From: Streptomyces morookaense | GTDB taxonomy: Bacteria; Actinomycetota; Actinomycetes; Streptomycetales; Streptomycetaceae | Direction: 5' to 3' | Assembly: GCF_013030945.1 (NCBI RefSeq) | Contig: NZ_JABBXF010000025.1 | Span: forward strand, 1-64,000 | DNA: 64,000 nt | In this document: positions 41,698 to 53,967 of the stretch, one piece after another | Layout of the letters: each line of letters begins with the position of its first letter | How positions within the stretch are numbered: position 1 is the stretch's first letter | Program-made: the position numbers and the translations under genes | Notes under the pieces: generated by a model | What the model was told of the DNA's origin: nothing | The model's database searches: none | The model's input: only the letters and a program-made list of their open reading frames with translations

Positions 41698-43617
41698 GTG
41701 GAGCAGCACGCTGTCGTCGACGTGGAGCAGGCCGAGGCCGCGCTCATCGAGCACTATCCGCGGCTGGTGAGGCTCGGGTACCTGGTGCTCCCGCCCGCTC
41801 TGGGCCGCAACCGGCGGGTTCTCACCGCGCACGCCCTCGTGCAGCGGGCACTGCCGCGCAGCCGGGGCGCCGAGGTCGCGGCCGTGCCGGGGCCGCGGAA
41901 CGGTGACGACCCGGGGTACGCGTACGTGCGGCAGCAGGTGCTCCGGGCGGCGCTGGAGGCCGGGCGGCCGCGCGGGCGCTGGCAGCTGCCGCGCCCCGGC
42001 CAGCTGCCGCCGCTGCTGCCGCAGGTGTGGGGGCTGCGGCTGTTCCCGCGCTCGGGCGGCGCCGACGAGCTCGCCCTCGACCAGGCCCTCGCGGCGCTCT
42101 CCGGTCCCGGCCGGGCGGCGTATGTGCTGCGCGCCCTGGAGTCCCGCACGGACCGTGACGTCCGGCGGCTGCTGACGGCCGCCGGGGTGGCCGACCCCGG
42201 CGCCGCGCTGGCCGAGGCCGACGGGGTGCGGGTCCCGGCGGGCAGCCGGGACGCGGCGCTGCTGGAGTCCGTGGAGTTCGACCCCTGTTCCCTGCAGGCC
42301 CGGCCCACGGACCTGATGCGCCGCCGCCAGCACACCCGGGCCGCCGTCGCGGCTGCCGCGGCGGTCGTCGTGTGCGGGACGCTGATCGGCCTGCCGTCGG
42401 GCGGATGGGGCGAGGACGGCCCGGCGGCGCCGCCTTACGCGCAGAACGCGGCCGCCGAGCAGGCCCTGGACCCGGCCAGGCTCACCCGGGTCTCCCCCAC
42501 CGCCTGGAAGAGCGCCGACCGCCCCGGCTTCGCGGCCTGGCCCGCCCGCGGCAGCCGCACCGGCGACACCGCCCTGCTCCGCCGGGCCCTCGCCGTGTGG
42601 GCGCGGCCGGGCAGTTCGGTGCAGGTCACGACGACCCCGGGCACCCCGTCCGGGCCCGCGGCGGGGCCGCCGCAGCTGCTGTTCGCGGGGGACGTCGACG
42701 CGGCGACGGTCGTGCTGCTCCACGACGGGCTGCGCGTCGTGCGCTACGCCGAGTCCAAGGGCGGGACCGGCGGGGGTGCCGCGCTGGACTTCGCGCGGGT
42801 GGACGCGGCTGACGAGGACTCCGCGACGGCGGTGGTGCTGGGGCGCACCGACGGCAACGTCCGCTATCTGACGGCCCCTTGGGTGGGCGACGGCGCCGGT
42901 GATGCGTCCGTGCGCGACCTGCTGAAGCCGGATGCGGCGGGGCAGCCGCTGCACCGGGACGGGGACGGGGTGACGGATGCGGTGCGCAGCCCGCTCGCCG
43001 GGCAGCCGACGCCGAACGACTGCCGGAGCTGGCCGGCGCTGCAGCTGGGCGGCCACCTGGTGACCGACCTCGGCGAACTCGTCCCCGCCCGGCTGACCAC
43101 GGGCAGCCCGGCCGCCTCGGGCGGGCCGCACGACGTCGACGGCGCGACGCCGCGCGGCGAGTGGGCCCACGCGGCCTGCCACCTGGCGACGGTGCGCGGA
43201 CAGGGGGTGCGGTCGGTGAACGTATGGCAGTTCGCGACCCAGCCACTGCCCGGCGGGGGCGGGACCGCGGAGTGGTCGTGCACCCGGGCGGAGACGTGGC
43301 GGGGCACCGGGAGCAGGGTCCTGGCGGACTTCCGCGCGCCGTCCGCCCCGGTGACCGTGGTCGCCCGCGCGGAGGGCTCACCGGCCTGCGGGGCGCGGGA
43401 GCCGCGGGTGCTGGCCGGGGTGCTGTGGAAGTCGCACGGGGGTGCGTGGTACGCGCTGGCGGCGGCCGGGGGCGGGGATGTGGTGTCGCTCACCGCGACG
43501 GGGGGCGTCCACGGCTCGGCGCCGGGGCCGCTGCTTGCCGTGCCGGCGGCTCAGGGTGCCCAGGCCAAGGTCGCTGCGCGGCTGGCGGGGGGCGGCACGC
43601 TGGGGCCACTGCAGTGA
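41698..43617 (+). CDS. Large membrane-anchored hypothetical protein
   Basis: About 639 residues. A cytoplasmic N-terminal part of about 210 residues (QAEAALIEHYPRLVRLGYLVLPP, YVRQQVLRAALEAGRPRG, SGPGRAAYVLRALESRT) has a helical layout reminiscent of ECF sigma-like or anti-sigma-related Streptomyces proteins, and one transmembrane helix follows (TRAAVAAAAAVVVCGTLIGL). The large exported C-terminal part contains PPQLLFAGDVDAATVVLLHDG, many Thr/Gly-rich stretches and scattered cysteines. No known catalytic motif is seen. GTG 41698 is preferred from protein content; GTG 41665 is the upstream alternative, and neither has a clear ribosome-binding site. Confidence 0.65.
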   Translation: MEQHAVVDVEQAEAALIEHYPRLVRLGYLVLPPALGRNRRVLTAHALVQRALPRSRGAEVAAVPGPRNGDDPGYAYVRQQVLRAALEAGRPRGRWQLPRPGQLPPLLPQVWGLRLFPRSGGADELALDQALAALSGPGRAAYVLRALESRTDRDVRRLLTAAGVADPGAALAEADGVRVPAGSRDAALLESVEFDPCSLQARPTDLMRRRQHTRAAVAAAAAVVVCGTLIGLPSGGWGEDGPAAPPYAQNAAAEQALDPARLTRVSPTAWKSADRPGFAAWPARGSRTGDTALLRRALAVWARPGSSVQVTTTPGTPSGPAAGPPQLLFAGDVDAATVVLLHDGLRVVRYAESKGGTGGGAALDFARVDAADEDSATAVVLGRTDGNVRYLTAPWVGDGAGDASVRDLLKPDAAGQPLHRDGDGVTDAVRSPLAGQPTPNDCRSWPALQLGGHLVTDLGELVPARLTTGSPAASGGPHDVDGATPRGEWAHAACHLATVRGQGVRSVNVWQFATQPLPGGGGTAEWSCTRAETWRGTGSRVLADFRAPSAPVTVVARAEGSPACGAREPRVLAGVLWKSHGGAWYALAAAGGGDVVSLTATGGVHGSAPGPLLAVPAAQGAQAKVAARLAGGGTLGPLQ

Positions 43618-43648
43618 TGTGCGGCTCCGCCGCGTGAGCGTGACCACG

Positions 43649-43698
43649 GCGCCCCGTAAGGGGCGCTGGGGGTACCCCCAGCGCCCCTTACGGGGCGC
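43649..43698. terminator. 50-bp perfect palindrome, bidirectional terminator
   Basis: GCGCCCCGTAAGGGGCGC-TGGGGGTACCCCCA-GCGCCCCTTACGGGGCGC, an uninterrupted 50-base palindrome built of three nested inverted repeats. It lies between the large membrane-protein gene and pulA. The core CGCTGGGGGTACCCCCAGCG recurs at 60691. Confidence 0.8.
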
Positions 43699-43727
43699 AA
43701 CCTGGGCGCCTCAGCTGCGGCCCCTCC

Positions 43728-46354
<2,627 letters not shown>

Positions 46355-46358
<4 letters not shown>

Positions 46359-47770
46359 GCCCCGCACCCCCGTGCCCCCGCGTACAAGGCCAGCGCAGCG
46401 TTCGGCGCCACCGACGCCGTGAACGTGCCGTCCCCGCCCACCGTCACCCTCCGCCCACTCTGCACGTCGCAATAGCTCCCGCCCGGCAGCGAGCTCTTGA
46501 ACGTCCGGTTCACCGCGAACGCCTCATGGTTGACGACCACATACCCCTTGTCCCCCCGTCCGAAGGCGATCGCCTGGTACCCGTTGTCCCACCAGTCGCC
46601 GACCGCAGTCCCCCGCACCGCATTGCGGAAGCCCACCATCGACTGGATCTCCGGCCACTTGTGCTGGCACTTCCAGCCCTCCTGCCAGCACGCCCGCACG
46701 GCCCCGCCGCCGGGCGGCCCCGCGTCGCGGTCCGTGAACTCGTAGCCGGAATGGACGTCCGGCGACCCGTACGGCCACGCCAGCATGAAGACGTGCGCCA
46801 GCGTGTAGTCCGCGCCGTCCTTGTACGTGAGCGTGTTGCCGTCGCGCTCGGTGTCGTGGTTGTCGACGAAAACGGACGCCTTGTCCCCCGGCATATAGGC
46901 CCAGCCCTCGCCGAAGTTCTTCAGGTAGGCCAGCCGTTCGCGCTGGAACACCCGCTTGAGGTCCCACGCGTAGCGGAACTCCTGTGCGTCGCCGGTGCGC
47001 AGGTATTCCTCCGGCTGCACGGCCTCGCCCTGCCCGTAGATCGTCTCCTGCTTCCAGTAGACGTCCGGCCTGCTCAGCCTGCTCTTGACGGCGGCGAGGT
47101 CGTCCGCGGCCATGTGCTTGGCCGCGTCGATGCGGAAGCCGTCGGCGCCCAGCGACAGCAGGTCGTCCAGGTACTGCGCCTCCCGGTCGCGGACGTGCTC
47201 GCTGCCGGTGTCGAGGTCGGCGAGGCCGACGAGTTCGCAGTTCTGCACGTCGCTGCGGTCGGCGTAGTTGCCGACCGGCTTGCGGCAGGTGTGGAAGTCG
47301 GCGTCCCCGTACGTGCCCGGGTAGTTGTACTTGGTGTAGGCGGTCCCGCCGGTGCCGGTGCCCGCCCCGGCTGCCATGTGGTTGAGGACGGTGTCCACGA
47401 CGACCTTCACCCCGGCGGCGTGGCAGGCGCCGGTCATGGCGGCGAAGGCGTCCCGGTCGCCGAGCCGGCCGGCGATGCGGTAGCCCACGGGCTGGTACGA
47501 GGTCCACCACTGCGGGCCCTGGATGTGCTCCTCGGGCGGCGAGACCTGGACATAGCCGTAACCGGCCGGTCCCAGCGTGTCCTTGCACTCCTTCGCCACG
47601 GAGGCGTAGTTCCACTCGAAGAGGACGGCGGTGACGTCCTTGTCGCCGGGTGCCGCCGCCCGCGCCTGCGGCTGGGGCACCGTCACGGCCGCTCCCGCCG
47701 CGAGGGCGACGGCAACGGCCTTGACTCTCCGGGCGATTCGGGGGAATCCGGGCATGGCGGTGGGAGCCAT
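46355..47770 (-). CDS. Secreted alpha-amylase (GH13)
   Basis: Endo-hydrolysis of starch alpha-1,4 bonds outside the cell. It is a 471-residue precursor with a signal peptide ([17 protein letters not shown]) and the animal-type Streptomyces amylase features: [38 protein letters not shown], the nucleophile in [12 protein letters not shown], the Glu in YWKQETIYG and the transition-state Asp in [12 protein letters not shown]. The C-terminal Aamy_C domain is present ([18 protein letters not shown]); there is no starch-binding module. ATG 47770 follows AGGAGG. It is first in the operon with pulA and divergent from malE. Confidence 0.95.
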
Positions 47771-47857
47771 GAGGCCTCCTGGGGGGTGAGGGGAGGCAGA
47801 ACACGACCCGCACGGCGCCATTGCCTGCCGCCGAGACCGTATGCGGGTGTTTCCGTT

Positions 47858-47877
47858 CTTGCAAGGTCTTTCGCAAG
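47858..47877. promoter_or_regulatory. Likely MalR operator between amylase and malE
   Basis: CTTGCAAGGTCTTTCGCAAG, with CTTGC and GCAAG arms and an overlapping CTTGCAAG. CTTGC/GCAAG repeats mark maltose-regulated Streptomyces amylase and malE promoters. It lies 88 bases before the amylase start and 77 before malE. Confidence 0.65.
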
Positions 47878-47953
47878 AGATTTCAGCCTGTTAACTTCCT
47901 CCTCAGCTCGGGCCGCCCTGCACCAGGCCGGCCTCTTTGAAGAGGAGATCCGT

Positions 47954-49255
47954 ATGCGAAGAGGCATATCGGTTGCCGCCGTCGTCGGTGTGCTGGCCCT
48001 GACCGCGACCGCCTGCGGCGGCGACGGCGGAGACGGGGGCGACGGCGCCAAGGCGGCGAGCGACCCGGGCAGTGTGAGCGGCACCGTCACCTGGTGGGAC
48101 ACCTCGGACGCGACCAACGAGGCACCGGCCTTCAAGAAGCTGGTCACCGCCTTCGAGGCCAAGTACCCCAAGATCAAGGTCGATTACGTCAACGTGCCCT
48201 TCGACCAGGCGCAGCAGAAGTTCAAGACGGCCGCCTCCACCGGCAAGGGCGCGCCCGACGTGCTGCGCTCCGACGTCGGCTGGACCCCGGGCTTCGCCCA
48301 GCTCGGCTACCTCAAGGACCTCACCGGCACGCCCGCCCTCGACAAGCCGGACGACTTCCTGGAGGGGCCGCTGAAGAACGCGGCGTACCAGGGCAAGACG
48401 TACGGCGTCCCGCAGGTGACCGACACCCTCGGGCTGCTCTACAACAAGGACCTCTTCCAGAAGGCCGGCATCGACAAGCCGCCGGCGAACTGGCAGGAGG
48501 TGAAGGACGCGGCCCAGAAGATCAAGGACAAGACGGGCGCGGGCGGCATCGGTCTGAGCCCCGACAGCTACTACTCTCTGCCCTTCCTCTACGGCGAGAA
48601 CAGCGACATGGTCGACGTCGCGAACAAGAAGATCACCATTGCCGACGGCGCGTCCCTCAAGGGCATCGAGACCGCCGTGGACCTCGTCAAGTCCGGTGCC
48701 GCACCGAAGCCCGCGGGGACCGACGGGTACAACGCGCTCAAGACGGACTTCAAGAACGGCAAGCTGGCCATGCTGATCGACGGCCCGTGGGCGACGAAGG
48801 AGATCTTCGGCGGCGACGCCTTCAAGTCCAAGGAGAACCTGGGCATTTCCCCCATCCCCGCGGGCTCCACGGGCACGGCCGGAGCGCCCGTCGGCGGGCA
48901 CAACCTCGTCGTCTACGCCGGTTCGAAGAACTTCGACGCGTCGTACCTCTTCGTGAAGTTCATGACGGACACGGCCCAGGAGGAGGCGGCGTCCACGGCG
49001 GTCGGTGTACTGCCGACCCGCAAGTCCGCCTACACGAAGGACGTGCTGGCCGACCCGGTGCGCAAGGCCTACTACGAGGCGCTGGGCAAGGCGCACGCAC
49101 GGCCGGCGATCCCGCAGGGCGGTGACCTGTTCACGGACTGGCTGCAGCAGTACACGAAGATCCTGACGCTGAAGGAGGAGCCGAAGGAGGGTCTGGACGC
49201 CACTGCCAAGGCCTGGCAGTCGGCGCTGCTGAAGGACTACGAGATCCAGAAGTAA
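47954..49255 (+). CDS. malE: Maltose/maltodextrin-binding lipoprotein of an ABC transporter
   Basis: Extracellular ligand-binding component. It is a 433-residue precursor with a lipobox (LTATAC) followed by an Asp/Gly spacer, then the type 1 solute-binding fold: TVTWWDTSDATNEAP, FKTAASTGKGAPDVLRSD, YGVPQVTDTLGLLYNKDLF, KLAMLIDGPWATKEIF. ATG follows GAGGAG. Its stop overlaps the malF start (TAATG). The ATPase is not in this operon; Streptomyces usually use the shared MsiK ATPase encoded elsewhere. Confidence 0.95.
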   Translation: MRRGISVAAVVGVLALTATACGGDGGDGGDGAKAASDPGSVSGTVTWWDTSDATNEAPAFKKLVTAFEAKYPKIKVDYVNVPFDQAQQKFKTAASTGKGAPDVLRSDVGWTPGFAQLGYLKDLTGTPALDKPDDFLEGPLKNAAYQGKTYGVPQVTDTLGLLYNKDLFQKAGIDKPPANWQEVKDAAQKIKDKTGAGGIGLSPDSYYSLPFLYGENSDMVDVANKKITIADGASLKGIETAVDLVKSGAAPKPAGTDGYNALKTDFKNGKLAMLIDGPWATKEIFGGDAFKSKENLGISPIPAGSTGTAGAPVGGHNLVVYAGSKNFDASYLFVKFMTDTAQEEAASTAVGVLPTRKSAYTKDVLADPVRKAYYEALGKAHARPAIPQGGDLFTDWLQQYTKILTLKEEPKEGLDATAKAWQSALLKDYEIQK

Positions 49256-50184
49256 TGACCCGCATCCGCCGCTCCTTCGAAACCCACTGGTACGCCTGGG
49301 CCATGGTCCTCCCCGTGGTCCTCGTGCTGGCCGTGCTCGTCGGCTATCCGCTCGGCCGGGGCATCTACCTGTCCTTCACCGATGCGAACGAGGCCAACGT
49401 CGCGCGCACCATCGGCGTCAACCACATTCCCGCCACCTACCACTTCGTCGGGCTCGACAACTACTGGAAGGTGCTCTCCGGGCAGGAGGGCCACTTCTAC
49501 TCGCGGCTCACCTGGACCGTCGTCTGGACCGCGTCCTGCGTTCTCCTGCACTACGCGCTCGGCCTCGGCCTCGCGCTGCTGCTCAACCGCAAGGTGCGGT
49601 TCCGGGCGCTCTACCGGGTGCTGCTGATCCTGCCGTGGGCGGTGCCCGCGTTCGTCGCCACCTTCTCCTGGCGGCTGATCTTCAACGAGAAGTACGGCGT
49701 CCTCAACGCCGTCCTCGACCGGCTGGGCCTCGGCACGGTCGACTGGCTCGGCGACACCACACTCCAGAAGATCTCGGCCGTCGCCGTGAACGTCTGGCTC
49801 GGCGTGCCGTTCATGATGGTCGCCATCCTCGGCGGACTGCAGGCGATCCCGGGCGAGTTGCACGAGGCCGCCGAGATGGACGGCGCCTCGCCCTGGCAGC
49901 GCTTCCGGCACGTGACGCTCCCGGGGCTCCGCCCCGTCAGCGGGACCGTCATCCTGCTGGGCACCATCTGGACGTTCAACATGTTCCAGGTCATCTACCT
50001 GCTGGTCGGCCAAGGGGCCAGCTCGGACAGCGAGATCCTGGTGACGTACTCCTACCGGCTGGCCTTCCAGGGCGTCCGCGACTACGCGGGCTCGGCGACG
50101 TACGGCATCCTCATCCTCTCGCTGCTCCTGGTCTTCGCCGTCTTCTACCGCCGGATGCTCACCCGACAGGAGACCGCGCGATGA
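49255..50184 (+). CDS. malF: Maltose ABC transporter permease
   Basis: A 309-residue inner-membrane permease with about six helices (AMVLPVVLVLAVLVGYPLG at the first) and the EAA loop that docks the ATPase, HEAAEMDGASPWQRFRHVTLPGLRP. It is coupled by overlap with malE upstream and malG downstream (ATGA). Confidence 0.95.
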   Translation: MTRIRRSFETHWYAWAMVLPVVLVLAVLVGYPLGRGIYLSFTDANEANVARTIGVNHIPATYHFVGLDNYWKVLSGQEGHFYSRLTWTVVWTASCVLLHYALGLGLALLLNRKVRFRALYRVLLILPWAVPAFVATFSWRLIFNEKYGVLNAVLDRLGLGTVDWLGDTTLQKISAVAVNVWLGVPFMMVAILGGLQAIPGELHEAAEMDGASPWQRFRHVTLPGLRPVSGTVILLGTIWTFNMFQVIYLLVGQGASSDSEILVTYSYRLAFQGVRDYAGSATYGILILSLLLVFAVFYRRMLTRQETAR

Positions 50185-51044
50185 GCAGCAGCACCGCCAC
50201 CAAGCCCGTCCGCCTGCGCGGCGAGCGCTCCCGCGCCGCCTCCGTGGGCCTGCACACGGCGCTCGTCGCCGCATCCCTCGTCTCGCTCTTCCCCGTGCTG
50301 TTCGTCGTCTACGTGTCCCTGCGCGGCCGCGACGGCTGGCAGGAGCCCATGCGGCTCACGGGCGGTCTGGGCCTCTCCAACTACGGCCACATCCTCGGGC
50401 AGACGAAGTTCCTGACCTGGTTCGGCAATTCACTGGTCGTCGCCCTCGGCTCGACCGTGCTCGGCGTGCTCGTCTCCGCGAGCGCGGGCTACGCGGTCTC
50501 TCGGATGCGCTTCCCCGGCCACCGGCCGCTGATGTGGACCTTCCTGGTCGTCCAGATGTTCCCGATGGCGGTGCTGATCGTGCCGCTCTACACCATCCTC
50601 GGCCAGCTGGAACTGCTCGACTCCTACCTCGGCCTGATCCTCACCTACTGCTCGGTGTCGGTACCGTTCTGCGCCTGGATGCTCAAGGGGTACTTCGACT
50701 CCATACCGGCCGAGATCGACGAGGCCGGCCGCGTCGACGGGCTCACGCCCTTCGGCACCTTCTGGCGGCTGATCGTGCCGCTGGCCCGGCCCGGGCTGGC
50801 CGTCACCGCCTTCTACTCCTTCATCACCGCCTGGGGCGAAGTCGCCTTCGCCAGCCAGTTCATGAGCAGCGAGGAGCACTACACCCTCGCCGTCGGCCTG
50901 CAGACCTTCGTGGGCCAGCAGAAGGCCGAGTGGGGGCTGATGACGGCCGCGGCCGTGCTCATCACCATCCCCGCCGGGCTGGTGTTCTTCCTCGCCCAGC
51001 GGCACCTCGTCGCCGGGCTGACCGCCGGCGGCACCAAGGGCTGA
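50181..51044 (+). CDS. malG: Maltose ABC transporter permease
   Basis: A 287-residue permease with about six helices (VGLHTALVAASLVSLFPVLF first) and the EAA loop DEAGRVDGLTPFGTFWRLIVPLARPG. The start overlaps the malF stop, and a cytoplasmic Arg-rich leader precedes the first helix. Confidence 0.95.
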   Translation: MSSSTATKPVRLRGERSRAASVGLHTALVAASLVSLFPVLFVVYVSLRGRDGWQEPMRLTGGLGLSNYGHILGQTKFLTWFGNSLVVALGSTVLGVLVSASAGYAVSRMRFPGHRPLMWTFLVVQMFPMAVLIVPLYTILGQLELLDSYLGLILTYCSVSVPFCAWMLKGYFDSIPAEIDEAGRVDGLTPFGTFWRLIVPLARPGLAVTAFYSFITAWGEVAFASQFMSSEEHYTLAVGLQTFVGQQKAEWGLMTAAAVLITIPAGLVFFLAQRHLVAGLTAGGTKG

Positions 51045-51140
51045 AACAGGAGCTCACCTTTGTTCCGCCCCCGTCGTTGACCCGTGCATCCGCTGCACCG
51101 CGCCCGTCAGCCCCGTACACCCCGAACCGATAGGACGTAC

Positions 51141-52799
51141 ATGACCCAGGACCTCGCGCCCTCCGTACGCCAGGCCGTCCGCCCCGCCCAGCAGGCGGAG
51201 GGATGGTGGCGCAGCGCCGTCATCTACCAGGTGTACGTGCGGTCGTTCGCCGACAGCGACGGCGACGGCATCGGCGACCTGCGCGGGATCCGCGAGCGGC
51301 TGCCGTACCTGGCCGGCCTGGGCGTGGACGCGCTGTGGCTCACGCCGTTCTACGCCTCGCCGCAGGCGGACGGCGGGTACGACGTGGCGGACTACCGGGC
51401 GGTGGACCCGCTGTTCGGGCAGCTGTCGGACGCCGACGACCTGGTGCGCGAGGCACACCGGCTGGGTCTGCGGATCATCGTCGACATCGTGCCCAACCAC
51501 ACCTCCGACCAGCACGTCTGGTTCCAGGCCGCGCTCGCGGACCGCCGGGAGGGGACGGCCCGCGAGCGCTACCACTTCCGCCCGGGCCGGGGCGAGGGCG
51601 GCGAACTGCCGCCGAACGACTGGGAATCCGTCTTCGGCGGCCCCGCCTGGACCCGGATCACCGAGCCGGACGGCACGCCGGGCGACTGGTACCTGCACCT
51701 GTTCGCGCCCGAGCAGCCGGACCTCAACTGGGACAACCCCGAAGTGCGGGAGGAGTTCACGTCCGTCCTGCGGTTCTGGCTGGACCTGGGCGTGGACGGT
51801 TTCCGCATCGACGTCGCCCACGGCATGGTCAAGGCCCCCGGGCTGCCCGACATCGGGCGCACGGAACAGGCCAAGCTGATCGGCGCGCAGGTGCTGCCGT
51901 TCTTCGACCAGGACGGGGTGCACGAGATCCACCGCGCCTGGCGGCAGTTGCTGGACTCGTACGACGGGCAGCGCATCGGCGTCGCTGAGGCCTGGGCCCC
52001 GACATCCGAGCGGCTCGCCCTCTACGTCCGCCCCGACGAACTGCACCAGGCCTTCAACTTCCAGTTCCTGACGTGCGACTGGGACGCCCCGGCGATGCGG
52101 GACGTCATCGACCAGTCGCTCGCCGCCACGCAGTCCGTGGGGGCGCCGACGACCTGGGTGCTGTCCAACCACGACGTGGTGCGGCACACCACCCGCTACG
52201 GCGGGGACGACGCGGAACTCGGCCTGCGGCGCGCCCGGGCCGCGGCCCTGCTGATGCTGGCGCTGCCCGGCTCCGCCTACGTCTACCAGGGCGAGGAACT
52301 GGGGCTGCCCGAGGTGACGGACCTGCCCGACGAGGTGCGCCAGGACCCGGCGTTCTTCCGCGGGGACGGGCAGGACGGCACCCGCGACGGCTGCCGGGTG
52401 CCGATCCCGTGGGAGGGCGAGGAGGCCCCGTACGGCTTCGGCCCGGGCGGCAGCTGGCTGCCGCAGCCGGCCGCGTGGGCCGGCCTGTCCGTGGCGGCCC
52501 AGGCCGGGGACCCGCGCTCGATGCTGGAGCTCTACCGCTCGGCACTGGCGCTGCGCCGGGACCTGCCCGGGCTCGGGGACGGGGAGATGCGCTGGCTCGA
52601 CGCACCCGAAGGCGTACTGGCCTTCTCCCGGCCGGGCTTCGTGTGCACGATCAACACGGGCGGTGACGAAGCCGCGATGCCGGTGCCGGGCCGCCCGGTA
52701 CTCGCCTCCGCAGCCCTGGCCATTTCTATTCCGGAAGGACGCAGCACCGGTGGAACCGTCCGGCTGCCTTCGGATTGCTGTGTGTGGTGGGCAGTCTGA
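51141..52799 (+). CDS. aglA: Alpha-glucosidase (GH13), cytoplasmic
   Basis: Releases glucose from imported maltose and short maltodextrins. It has 552 residues and no signal peptide. The GH13 oligo-glucosidase signatures are VIYQVYVRSFADSDGDGIGDL, DIVPNHTSDQHVWF, the nucleophile in VDGFRIDVAHGM, the Glu in RIGVAEAWAP and the Asp in VLSNHDVVRH. It follows malG by 96 bases and ends one base before malR, so it is probably part of the same operon. ATG follows TAGGAC. Confidence 0.93.
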   Translation: MTQDLAPSVRQAVRPAQQAEGWWRSAVIYQVYVRSFADSDGDGIGDLRGIRERLPYLAGLGVDALWLTPFYASPQADGGYDVADYRAVDPLFGQLSDADDLVREAHRLGLRIIVDIVPNHTSDQHVWFQAALADRREGTARERYHFRPGRGEGGELPPNDWESVFGGPAWTRITEPDGTPGDWYLHLFAPEQPDLNWDNPEVREEFTSVLRFWLDLGVDGFRIDVAHGMVKAPGLPDIGRTEQAKLIGAQVLPFFDQDGVHEIHRAWRQLLDSYDGQRIGVAEAWAPTSERLALYVRPDELHQAFNFQFLTCDWDAPAMRDVIDQSLAATQSVGAPTTWVLSNHDVVRHTTRYGGDDAELGLRRARAAALLMLALPGSAYVYQGEELGLPEVTDLPDEVRQDPAFFRGDGQDGTRDGCRVPIPWEGEEAPYGFGPGGSWLPQPAAWAGLSVAAQAGDPRSMLELYRSALALRRDLPGLGDGEMRWLDAPEGVLAFSRPGFVCTINTGGDEAAMPVPGRPVLASAALAISIPEGRSTGGTVRLPSDCCVWWAV

Positions 52800-52800
52800 G

Positions 52801-53931
52801 ATGCGACCGGTACAGTCACCTCCTGTGACCGCACGGCTGGCCGATATCGCAGCCCAGGCGGGTGTCAGCGAAGCAACCGTCAGCCGCGTCCTCAACGGCA
52901 AGCCGGGGGTGGCCGCCTCCACCCGCCAGTCCGTGCTGGCCGCGCTCGACGTGCTCGGCTACGAACGGCCCGTACGGCTGCGGCAGCGCAGCGCCGGACT
53001 GGTCGGGCTGATCACCCCCGAGCTGGAGAACCCCATATTCCCCGCCTTCGCCCAGGTCATAGGGCAGGCTCTCACGCGCCAGGGCTACACGCCCGTCCTG
53101 GCCACGCAGACGCCGGGCGGCTCGACCGAGGACGAGCTGACCGAGATGCTCGTCGACCGCGGCGTCTCCGGCATCATCTTCGTCTCCGGACTGCACGCCG
53201 ACACCTCGGCGGACATGCAGCGCTATGAGCGGCTGCGCGCCCAGGGTGTGCCGTTCGTGCTGATCAACGGCTTCTCCTCGAAGGTGCGGGCCCCGTTCGT
53301 CTCCCCCGACGACCGGGCGGCCGTCCGCCTCGCCGTCACCCATTTGGCCGCACTCGGCCACCGGCGGATCGGGCTGGCGCTCGGACCGCAGCGCTACGTG
53401 CCGGTGCAGCGCAAGATCGAGGGCTTCCTGGCGAGCATGCAGGAGCAGCTCGGGACGGGCGAGGAGGAGGCACGGACACTGATCCAGCATTCGCTGTTCA
53501 CTCTTGAGGGTGGTCAGGCCGCGGCCTCCGCCCTCATCGACCGCGGGTGCACGGCGGTGGTGTGCGCGAGCGACATGATGGCGCTCGGGGTGGTGCGCGC
53601 GGCACGGCAGCACGGTCTCGAAGTCCCGCGCGACGTCTCGGTGGTGGGCTTCGACGACTCCCCCCTCATCGCCTTCACCGACCCGCCGCTGACCACGATC
53701 CGGCAGCCCGTGCAGTCGATGGGGCAGGCCGCGGTGCGTGCCCTGCTGGAGGAGATCGGGGGAACCCCGGCACCGCACAGCGAGTTCGTCTTCCTGCCCG
53801 AACTCGTCGTCCGCGGCTCCACCGCATCCGCTCCGCGGCTTCGTACGGATGCCCGCACGGACGACCGTCCAGGGGCGCGCACGCTCGCCACGAACCAGGC
53901 CGAAACAGGGCAGTCCGCTCCTCGGGGATGA
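52801..53931 (+). CDS. malR: LacI family repressor of the maltose regulon
   Basis: A 376-residue regulator. LacI HTH: ARLADIAAQAGVSEATVSRV followed by LNGKPGVAA, then the hinge region VLAALDVLGYERP and the periplasmic-binding-like effector domain (GLVGLITPELENPIFP, ASDMMALGVVRAARQ, VSVVGFDDSPLIAFTDPPLT). It is nearly superimposable on S. coelicolor MalR as remembered, but has a longer, disordered C-terminal tail. In Streptomyces MalR represses malEFG and amylase genes and is released by maltose/maltodextrin. ATG 52801 is used; GTG 52825 is also possible. Confidence 0.92.
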   Translation: MRPVQSPPVTARLADIAAQAGVSEATVSRVLNGKPGVAASTRQSVLAALDVLGYERPVRLRQRSAGLVGLITPELENPIFPAFAQVIGQALTRQGYTPVLATQTPGGSTEDELTEMLVDRGVSGIIFVSGLHADTSADMQRYERLRAQGVPFVLINGFSSKVRAPFVSPDDRAAVRLAVTHLAALGHRRIGLALGPQRYVPVQRKIEGFLASMQEQLGTGEEEARTLIQHSLFTLEGGQAAASALIDRGCTAVVCASDMMALGVVRAARQHGLEVPRDVSVVGFDDSPLIAFTDPPLTTIRQPVQSMGQAAVRALLEEIGGTPAPHSEFVFLPELVVRGSTASAPRLRTDARTDDRPGARTLATNQAETGQSAPRG

Positions 53932-53967
53932 TCTGCGCCGGGGTCCTTTCTGGCAGACTCTTTTCCT

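Noticed and set aside
41698..42330. Calling the N-terminus of the large membrane protein an ECF sigma factor
   Set aside because: The helical layout is reminiscent, but no -10 or -35 binding motifs could be identified.
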